A stretch of 5,647 nucleotides of DNA, from NCBI GenBank assembly GCA_022600695.1, contig JAHZJY010000016.1, forward strand, positions 1-5,647, written 5' to 3'. Source of the stretch: Actinomycetes bacterium (GTDB taxonomy: Bacteria; Actinomycetota; Actinomycetes; Mycobacteriales; Mycobacteriaceae). The notes under the pieces are model-generated. The model was given only the letters and a program-made list of their open reading frames with translations. It was not told where the DNA came from and did not search any database. Shown here in pieces: positions 1 to 5,647 of this stretch; the first letter of the stretch is position 1, and each line of letters begins with the position of its first letter. Both the position numbers and the translations under genes were made by a program.

Positions 1-1
1 C

Positions 2-1249
2 AACCGCGAATGGGAGCAGGCCGGAATGGGCCGCACCGGGGAGGTCTTCCTGGTGGGCGACGACGACCTGATGCGCTCGGACTCCCGGTTGTTCCTCACC
101 GACCAGGACGCCTATCGGCGTGACGTCATTTCCGCCGGAACACCGGCAGAGGTCGCCGATCGTGCGATCAGACAGCGCACCACCGTGTTGATACAGCCGG
201 TCGGCACCAAGGCCTCCGACGCTGCGCGGCGCGGGCAGACCGGAACCCTCATCGCGACCGACTATCTCGGGCGGCGCGCCCTGCAGGCCTATGCTCCACT
301 GAACCTCAAGAACCTGAACTGGGTGATCGTCGCCTCGATCAACACCGAAGAGGCCTTCGCTCCGGACCGCAAGTTCACCGAGCTCCTGGTGCGCTCCACC
401 GCCCTGATCATCATTCTCACCTGCCTGGCGGCCATGCTGTGGGCGAAGTTGTTCGTCCGGCCGATCAAGCGGCTCGAAGACGGTGTACAGCAGATCAGCA
501 CCGGCGATTACAACGTGTCCGTGCCCGTCACCTCCAAGGACGAATTCGGCGATCTCAGTGTGGCTTTCAACGAGATGAGCCGCACCCTGGCCGTCAAGGA
601 TCAACTGTTGACCGAACAGCGCCAGGAGAACGACCGGTTGCTGCTGTCGATGATGCCGCCACCGGTCGCCGACCGTTACCGCGGCGGCGAGGAGAACATC
701 GCGGCGACGCACAACGACGTCACGGTCCTCTTTGCCGATCTGGTCGGCCTCGATGAGCTGTCCAACGATCTCGACCCCGGGGAATCGTTGGGGATCATCA
801 ACGAACTGGTGCGGCAGTTCGACGCCGCCGCCGCAAGCCATGGGGTCGAACGGGTCCGCAATACCCATAACGGGTACATGGCCAGCTGCGGCCTGACGGT
901 GGCACGACTGGACAACAGCCACCGCACGGTCGCGTTCGCCATCGACATGCAGAACATCGTCGACCGGTTCAACACCGAAACGGGCAACCATATCGGTATC
1001 CGGGCCGGTATCGACACCGGAAGTGTCAATGCCGGCCTGGTCGGTCGAGCCGGGATGGTCTACGACCTGTGGGGCGGAGCCGTCCAACTGGCCGCGACCA
1101 TGCGCCGCGGGTCGCACGAGCCGGGTATCTACGTCAGCCAGAAGGTTTACGAGGCCACCCTCGACAGTCGGGTCTACACCGCCGGCCCGGTCATTGCCGC
1201 GGGCGGCCAAGAGGAACCAACCTGGCGACTGTCGGAGGACCGCCGGTGA
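2..1249 (+). CDS. Membrane receptor with dCache sensor, HAMP and degenerate class III cyclase domain (5' partial)
   Basis: The reading frame is open from the window edge, so the true start lies upstream; 415 residues are visible. In order: the distal half of a dCache-like extracytoplasmic sensor (nt 26-370, with a GRTGEVFLVG motif and RSDSRLF), a membrane helix (about 383-450), HAMP (about 451-590, RPIKRLEDGV and DEFGDL), a charged signalling helix ending LLLSMMPPPVADRY (590-680), and a class III nucleotide cyclase fold (about 710-1200). Catalytic residues are mostly lost. The first metal Asp (FAD, 737-739) and the purine-site Asp (YDLWG, 1064-1066) remain. The purine-site Lys is Arg (857-859), the second metal Asp is Asn (869-871), the transition-state Asn is Gln (1085-1087) and the transition-state Arg is Thr (1097-1099). 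Architecture and neighbour match M. tuberculosis Rv2435c (about 730 aa), so roughly 300 residues are probably missing upstream. Class III cyclases make cAMP from ATP at a dimer interface; I infer that this one is inactive as a homodimer and transmits signals in another way. Its stop overlaps the start of the channel gene. Confidence 0.93.
   Translation, partial: NREWEQAGMGRTGEVFLVGDDDLMRSDSRLFLTDQDAYRRDVISAGTPAEVADRAIRQRTTVLIQPVGTKASDAARRGQTGTLIATDYLGRRALQAYAPLNLKNLNWVIVASINTEEAFAPDRKFTELLVRSTALIIILTCLAAMLWAKLFVRPIKRLEDGVQQISTGDYNVSVPVTSKDEFGDLSVAFNEMSRTLAVKDQLLTEQRQENDRLLLSMMPPPVADRYRGGEENIAATHNDVTVLFADLVGLDELSNDLDPGESLGIINELVRQFDAAAASHGVERVRNTHNGYMASCGLTVARLDNSHRTVAFAIDMQNIVDRFNTETGNHIGIRAGIDTGSVNAGLVGRAGMVYDLWGGAVQLAATMRRGSHEPGIYVSQKVYEATLDSRVYTAGPVIAAGGQEEPTWRLSEDRR
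1234..1238 (+). promoter_or_regulatory. Ribosome binding site that fixes the channel gene start
   Basis: GGAGG lies 7 bases before the GTG at 1246, inside the last codons of the cyclase gene. It supports GTG 1246 over in-frame starts further upstream, such as 1069, which would overlap the cyclase frame by about 180 bases. The GTGA overlap implies translational coupling. Confidence 0.85.
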
Positions 1250-2664
1250 GCGTCCTGACCGCACCCTGGTTCTACTGGTCGGTGATCATCGCGGTCGGGC
1301 TGCCGACCATTCTGGTCCTGCTGACCGAATTGCAGCACAAGCTCAAACGGCGGGGCAGTGCCCTTGCGCGGCCGGTCGGGTTATTGCGCACCGTCATCGT
1401 GCCACTGGGCGCACTGCTGCTGCTGCTCGTCGAGACGACCACGATCAGCCTCGAAACCACCGGGATCCGGATGCTCACCACGGTCCTGGGCATCTGCATT
1501 CTGGCCATGGCACTCTCCGGGGTCAGCGCCACCGTGTTCGAAGGGGCTCCGACAGGTAGCTGGCGACGACGGATGCCGTCGATCTTCGTCGATGTGGCGC
1601 GGTTCGCGATCATCGCGGTGGGTGTCGCGATGATCTTCGCCTACGTGTGGGGGGCCAACGTTGGCGGCCTGTTCACCGCCCTGGGCATCAGTTCCATCGT
1701 GCTCGGCCTGACTCTGCAGAACTCGGTTGGCCAGATCATCTCCGGCCTGCTGCTGCTCTTCGAGCAGCCGTTCCAGCTGGGCGACTGGGTGAAGACCACC
1801 GCGGCACGCGGCCAGGTGGTCGAAGTGAACTGGCGGGCAACGCATATCAACACCGGCAGCGGACTCGAGATCATCCCCAACTCGGTACTGGCCGGTCAGG
1901 CTTTCGCCAACCTCAGCCGGCCCGCAGGTGGGTACACGATCACCGTCAACGTTAAGTTCGCCGGAACCGATGCTCCCGATTCCGTTTGTGCGCTGCTGAA
2001 CTCGGTCGCCGCCGGCCTTCCGCAACGACACCCGGACGCTCAGCCGAGCGCGAACGCGACGACCAGCACCGACTACACAGTGACCATCCCGATCCGCTCG
2101 CCTGCCGACGATGTCACCGCCAAGTCGACCCTCCAGCGCCGACTCTGGTACGCAAGCCGGCGCGCCGGACTTCGACTTGACGGTGTTGAGGATGACTTCT
2201 CCACCCCGGCGAGGTGTGCCGAGGCACTGCAGAAGATCGCTCCGGTGCTGCGGGCCGGGAACACCGATTTGGAGATTCTGCTGCCGAAGGTCCGAATCGT
2301 CCGTTACGGCGACGAAGAAACCATCCAGAACAGCGGGGACGTCCCAGACGGAATGTCCTTTGTGATCAAGGGCCGAGTCCGCGTAGTCGTCATCGGCCAG
2401 GACGGCGGCATCGTCCCGTTAATGACCCTGCACCAGGGTGACTTCATCGGGCAGACCGCGCTGATCCGCGAGCCCGTGAACGGTAGCGTGTATGCGCTCG
2501 GCGAAGTCACGGTTCTGCAGATCGACCGGGATGCTCTAGAGCAGTTTGCTTTTCGCCGTCCGGAACTACTGCAGGATCTCAGCCGTGCAATCGACGAAAG
2601 ACGGTCACGCGCACAAGCGGCTGCAGCGGGCGAAGCACCGGCCGCGGACAGCGCAGCCAGCTAG
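1246..2664 (+). CDS. MscS-family mechanosensitive channel with C-terminal cyclic-nucleotide-binding-like domain
   Basis: This is a 472-residue inner-membrane protein, close to its likely M. tuberculosis counterpart Rv2434c (about 480 aa). Five hydrophobic segments lie near residues 6-28, 46-66, 75-97, 112-136 and 142-173. The last is the MscS pore helix, reading GLTLQNSVGQIISGLLLLF (154-172), followed by EQPFQLGDWV. The MscS beta domain follows (GQVVEVNWRATHI near 189; EIIPNS near 208). MscS channels open under membrane tension to release solutes. Residues about 335-440 form a CNB-like beta roll (VIKGRVRVVV; GDFIG 398-402). The phosphate-binding cassette is atypical: CRP-type Glu is Gln403, and the phosphate-binding Arg is Gly413 or Val411 depending on alignment, with no Arg from 409 to 425. 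Cyclic-nucleotide gating is therefore doubtful. The tail (452-472) is Ala-rich and probably disordered. The start is GTG 1246, which overlaps the cyclase stop by 4 bases and has a good ribosome binding site. Two TTA codons (1381-1383, 2419-2421) are unusual in GC-rich DNA. Confidence 0.92.
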   Translation: MSVLTAPWFYWSVIIAVGLPTILVLLTELQHKLKRRGSALARPVGLLRTVIVPLGALLLLLVETTTISLETTGIRMLTTVLGICILAMALSGVSATVFEGAPTGSWRRRMPSIFVDVARFAIIAVGVAMIFAYVWGANVGGLFTALGISSIVLGLTLQNSVGQIISGLLLLFEQPFQLGDWVKTTAARGQVVEVNWRATHINTGSGLEIIPNSVLAGQAFANLSRPAGGYTITVNVKFAGTDAPDSVCALLNSVAAGLPQRHPDAQPSANATTSTDYTVTIPIRSPADDVTAKSTLQRRLWYASRRAGLRLDGVEDDFSTPARCAEALQKIAPVLRAGNTDLEILLPKVRIVRYGDEETIQNSGDVPDGMSFVIKGRVRVVVIGQDGGIVPLMTLHQGDFIGQTALIREPVNGSVYALGEVTVLQIDRDALEQFAFRRPELLQDLSRAIDERRSRAQAAAAGEAPAADSAAS

Positions 2665-2675
2665 CACTCCCCCGG

Positions 2676-2691
2676 ACGTGTCTCGACACGT
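2676..2691. repeat. 16-bp palindrome 11 bases after the channel gene stop
   Basis: ACGTGTC and GACACGT are perfect 7-base arms around a 2-base centre (TC). The near-absent spacer suits a dimeric repressor site better than an RNA hairpin, although a shorter stem with a 4-base loop could form. It could be an operator for fbpC or part of the end of the channel transcript. Confidence 0.5.
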
Positions 2692-2717
2692 GATCCGATC
2701 GTTTCCCAACTGCGACT

Positions 2718-2732
2718 CGGCGCACCGCGCCG
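2718..2732 (+). terminator. Possible short GC hairpin after the channel gene
   Basis: CGGCGC and GCGCCG form a 6-bp all-GC stem with a 3-base loop (ACC), about 55 bases after the channel stop. No T-tract follows. Mycobacterial terminators often lack one, but a stem this short can arise by chance in GC-rich DNA. Confidence 0.25.
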
Positions 2733-2764
2733 CATGTCGGCCGGTACATCGCCTCGGTGTTTGA

Positions 2765-3820
<1,056 letters not shown>

Positions 3821-3833
3821 GTATCCGTTAACC

Positions 3834-3869
3834 GGCAGGCCTGTCGCCCCACCGGGCGACAGGCCTGCT
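3834..3869. terminator. Bidirectional hairpin terminator between convergent genes
   Basis: Arms 3835-3849 and 3854-3868 are a perfect 15-bp GC-rich inverted repeat around a 4-base loop (CACC); a G-T wobble extends the stem by one at 3834/3869. It begins 14 bases after the fbpC stop and ends 2 bases before the stop of the convergent thiolase-like gene, so it can serve both transcripts. Neither side has a T-tract, as is common for mycobacterial hairpin terminators. Confidence 0.85.
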
Positions 3870-3870
3870 G

Positions 3871-5349
3871 TCATATCTGCAACTCGGCGCGGCCGTCGGA
3901 GTGGACCCGCACCGCCGCCCCGGCGATATCCTCGGCGACGGTGTAAGCCGCCTGGCCAGGGTCCTCAACCAGCGCCATCGTCCTGGACCCGTCGGGGGTG
4001 CGCACCGCCACGAAGGCCTTCTCCGGGTTGCCCTGTCGGTCATACGGTGTGGTCCACGACTCGACTGTGCCCACCCCCTCCCACTGCACTCGCGCGGTGC
4101 GGGTGGGCTCGCGGTCCACTTCTTCTTGGACATCCTCCCAGCGGAAGTTCTTTGCAGGGGGGTTGGCACCGTAGACGCCGAAGCTGTGTTTGGTGAGGTA
4201 TCCGCCATTGGCGGTGACAAATCCACGTGCACCGGGGTTTTCGCGTAACCGCTCTGTCATCGTCGCGATCGAGTGCATGACGTAGTTGTTCCATGGCCCC
4301 CCGGCGAAGGTGAGTCCGCCGGTCACGGTGAGCGGCCGGGTCGGGTCACGGGTCGGCAGTCCGATCTCGTTGGCGGCCACCTGTACGGCGGACGGGAAAC
4401 ACGAATACACGTCCACATAGGCCAGCTCCTCGATGTCGACCCCGGCGAGCTCCAACGCCCGGGCCGCGCCGATACGGATCGCCGGGCACCGGTGCAGCTC
4501 GTCCCGCTCCGCAATGCCGTAGGTGTCATGCGAATCAGTACCGGCGTGCGGGAAGACCCAGGTGTCCCTGGGAATCTGAAGGTGCTCGGCCTTCTCGGCC
4601 GAGCAGAGGATCACTGCTGCGGCCTGATCGACCATATTGTTGGAATTCATCAGCTTGGGATAGGGAGTGCTGATCATCCGGTTGCCGGGCCCGGGATGAG
4701 CGATCCGCCCGGCCGACATCTGCTCGCGGACCCAGGCATGCGGGTTTTCCGCGGCCACGGCACTGAACCCCGCCCACAGCTCGCCGATCCGCCGCTGGTG
4801 ATCGTTGATCGACTCGCCGTTGGCGATGCGCAAGGCTTGTTCGAAGAGCGGATACACGAAGGACGGCCGGTCCAGGCCGATCCGGTCCTCCCCGGGGCCT
4901 GCCATCGGCACGCCGCCCTCGCCACCGGGGGGCACCGGCACCGACTCGCCCTGACGGGTCCAGTCCGGTCGCAGCCCGTTGGCCCGCAGCCGCATCCGGG
5001 TCCGCCAGGTTTCTCCGCCGGCGAGAAGCACGGTGTCGGCGCGACCCTGCTGGATGTCGCGACAGGCCCGGTTGAGCAGCGACTGCGGGGTGTTCCCGCC
5101 GATTCCGGTGTAAACGGTGGCGGCATCGGCCGCCCCGATCCGCTCGCCGAGCAGCAGGCCGGGGTCGCGATACCGCCAGGACAGCAGATTGACCACCCTG
5201 ATGGAGTCCAGGGCCTGCAACACGCGGGGGTCGGCGGCTTCACAGGCCGCTGACGCCATCAGGTCGACGGGTTCGACCTCGGGTGACTCGTCGCGCTGGT
5301 TGACCTGACCGACACCGATGATCACCGGTGTGTGCGGGTCCAGGCTCAT
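3871..5349 (-). CDS. Thiolase-like protein type 1 (TLP1), non-canonical active site
   Basis: This 492-residue cytosolic protein has a thiolase fold (TPVIIGVGQVNQR at the start; LLAGGE near 108; YVDVYSCFPSAVQ near 311; TVTGGLTFAGGPWNN at 341-355; ANGGYLTKHS at 380-389). It resembles M. tuberculosis Rv1867 (about 494 aa), often annotated as acetyl-CoA acetyltransferase. The catalytic features of true thiolases are absent. The nucleophile Cys position reads GGNTPQS (84-90), the GHP histidine motif reads AGGPWNN, and the second Cys motif reads ANGGY. Residues about 405-492 form an extra C-terminal domain of the kind seen in M. smegmatis TLP1, which as I recall was monomeric, a beta-barrel rather than SCP2, and inactive as a thiolase. 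A lyase, acyl-CoA binding or retro-aldolase role remains open. ATG 5349 has GGAAGGGG (5356-5363, minus strand) 6 bases upstream. The gene converges on fbpC and lies 149 bases downstream of an aldehyde dehydrogenase gene. Confidence 0.9.
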   Translation of the reverse strand: MSLDPHTPVIIGVGQVNQRDESPEVEPVDLMASAACEAADPRVLQALDSIRVVNLLSWRYRDPGLLLGERIGAADAATVYTGIGGNTPQSLLNRACRDIQQGRADTVLLAGGETWRTRMRLRANGLRPDWTRQGESVPVPPGGEGGVPMAGPGEDRIGLDRPSFVYPLFEQALRIANGESINDHQRRIGELWAGFSAVAAENPHAWVREQMSAGRIAHPGPGNRMISTPYPKLMNSNNMVDQAAAVILCSAEKAEHLQIPRDTWVFPHAGTDSHDTYGIAERDELHRCPAIRIGAARALELAGVDIEELAYVDVYSCFPSAVQVAANEIGLPTRDPTRPLTVTGGLTFAGGPWNNYVMHSIATMTERLRENPGARGFVTANGGYLTKHSFGVYGANPPAKNFRWEDVQEEVDREPTRTARVQWEGVGTVESWTTPYDRQGNPEKAFVAVRTPDGSRTMALVEDPGQAAYTVAEDIAGAAVRVHSDGRAELQI

Positions 5350-5355
5350 CGACGA

Positions 5356-5363
5356 CCCCTTCC
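5356..5363 (-). promoter_or_regulatory. Ribosome binding site of the thiolase-like gene
   Basis: On the minus strand this reads GGAAGGGG, 6 bases before ATG 5349. It supports that start, which is also the first in-frame start giving the conserved N-terminus. Confidence 0.7.
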
Positions 5364-5386
5364 GTTGACGGGTGTCAACTTAACAC
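5364..5386 (-). promoter_or_regulatory. Two overlapping palindromes, candidate operator of the thiolase-like gene
   Basis: GTTGAC (5364-5369) and GTCAAC (5374-5379) are perfect 6-base arms around GGGT. Overlapping this, 5372-5386 is a 15-base near-palindrome of the form GTGTnAAnTTnACAC, with 6 of 7 pairs matching. Both sit directly upstream of the ribosome binding site (5-37 bases from the start codon boundary on either side), where a TetR-type repressor would block transcription. The regulator cannot be named from this sequence. Confidence 0.5.
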
Positions 5387-5434
5387 CGGGATCCCGCCCG
5401 CGACCATGCGGGCCTCCGAACACCGTTTCGCACC

Positions 5435-5459
5435 AAGTTCGTTCCGGGCGAACGGACTT
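5435..5459. repeat. 25-base inverted repeat between the dehydrogenase and thiolase-like genes
   Basis: Arms AAGTTCGTTC (5435-5444) and GAACGGACTT (5450-5459) match at 9 of 10 pairs; the mismatch would be a G-U wobble in RNA read from the plus strand. The centre is CGGGC. It could be an operator, or a hairpin ending or processing the dehydrogenase transcript. It starts 40 bases after that gene's stop on the minus strand, and no T-tract follows. Confidence 0.6.
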
Positions 5460-5472
5460 CGATGATCGCCGC

Positions 5473-5498
5473 GCTGCTCCGGACCGTGCTGCTCCGGA
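5473..5498. repeat. Short direct repeat directly after the dehydrogenase stop
   Basis: GCTGCTCCGGA occurs at 5473-5483 and 5488-5498, with a 15-base period. Each copy ends in the self-complementary TCCGGA, so the pair could also fold into a 6-bp stem with a 9-base loop immediately after the stop codon. It may be a weak terminator element or a small duplication. Confidence 0.35.
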
Positions 5499-5647
5499 TC
5501 AGCCGCCCGCGGGCCCGGTCCGGTAGATCGACTTCAACTCGAAGAACTCCTCGAGGCCCTCCGGGCCGAGTTCCCGACCGATGCCGCTGGCCTTGACCCC
5601 GCCGAATGGAGCGCCGATGTCCAGTTGATAGTCGTTGATGCCGACCG
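5499..5647 (-). CDS. Aldehyde dehydrogenase, C-terminal end (partial)
   Basis: Only the last 48 residues are in the window; the rest lies beyond position 5647. They contain the conserved C-terminal stretch of the NAD(P)-dependent aldehyde dehydrogenase superfamily: [16 protein letters not shown] followed by [13 protein letters not shown]. This segment follows the catalytic domain and contributes to the oligomerisation region. Members oxidise aldehydes to acids, but the substrate cannot be told from this fragment, as the catalytic Cys and Glu are outside the window. It runs in the same direction as the thiolase-like gene, with a 149-base gap full of palindromes, so the two may be co-regulated but need not share a transcript. 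The stop is TGA (5501-5499). Confidence 0.93.
   Translation of the reverse strand, partial: VGINDYQLDIGAPFGGVKASGIGRELGPEGLEEFFELKSIYRTGPAGG

Noticed and set aside
1069..1245. Upstream in-frame extension of the channel gene to 1069
   Set aside because: It would overlap the conserved end of the cyclase domain by about 180 bases, encodes Arg/Gly-rich sequence, and GTG 1246 has a clear ribosome binding site.
1381..2031. A 216-codon minus-strand frame opposite the channel gene
   Set aside because: Composition is low-complexity Gln/His/Asp-rich, with no family resemblance, and it is fully inside the channel gene.
2734..2749. ATGT...ACAT inverted repeat in the fbpC upstream gap
   Set aside because: Only the outer four bases pair, with an 8-base non-matching interior; this is expected by chance.
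4273..5253. A 326-codon open frame on the plus strand opposite the thiolase-like gene
   Set aside because: It is Gly/Pro/His/Arg-rich with no recognisable motif and lies entirely antisense to a well-supported gene; long antisense frames are usual in GC-rich DNA.
5373..5378. TTGACA on the minus strand as a -35 box for the thiolase-like gene
   Set aside because: The matching -10 position falls on TCGTCG next to the start codon, downstream of the ribosome binding site; the hexamer is better explained as part of the palindromes.

Overview
The window looks like the chromosome of a mycobacterium, probably a fast-growing Mycolicibacterium-type species. The DNA is GC-rich, there is an antigen 85 mycolyltransferase (a family restricted to mycolic-acid-containing Actinobacteria), and the first two genes have the architecture and order of the Mycobacterium tuberculosis pair Rv2435c/Rv2434c. 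Gene identities come from recognising protein motifs and recalled family sequences; no database search was run.

Layout, plus strand. (1) Positions 2-1249 hold the C-terminal part of a membrane receptor: an extracytoplasmic dCache-like sensor, one membrane helix, a HAMP domain, a signalling-helix linker and a class III cyclase domain. (2) Its TGA overlaps the GTG start of a 472-residue MscS-type channel with a C-terminal cyclic-nucleotide-binding-like (CNB) domain (1246-2664). (3) A 157-base gap containing short palindromes leads to fbpC (2822-3820), a secreted antigen 85C-type mycolyltransferase with its Ser/Glu/His triad intact. (4) A 15-bp perfect hairpin fills most of the 50-base gap to the next, convergent gene.

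Layout, minus strand. (5) Positions 5349-3871 encode a thiolase-like protein of the TLP1 type, which has a thiolase fold without the catalytic cysteines and an extra C-terminal domain. (6) A 149-base gap upstream of it is rich in palindromes. (7) Positions 5647-5499 are the C-terminal end of an aldehyde dehydrogenase. No stretch longer than 300 bases lacks a gene.

How the genes may work together. The first two genes form a translationally coupled sensor-channel module. A cAMP-making enzyme beside a cAMP-gated channel would be the obvious reading, but the sequence argues against it. The cyclase domain has lost one metal Asp, the purine-selecting Lys and both transition-state residues, and the channel's CNB domain has lost the Glu and Arg that hold cyclic nucleotide. 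My favoured inference is a receptor that controls an envelope tension channel by contact or by another ligand, with the cyclase and CNB folds kept as signal-transmission parts. This is the most interesting feature of the window. The mycolyltransferase downstream also acts at the envelope but is probably transcribed separately. The minus-strand genes belong to acyl-CoA/aldehyde (lipid) metabolism and appear unrelated to the plus-strand module.
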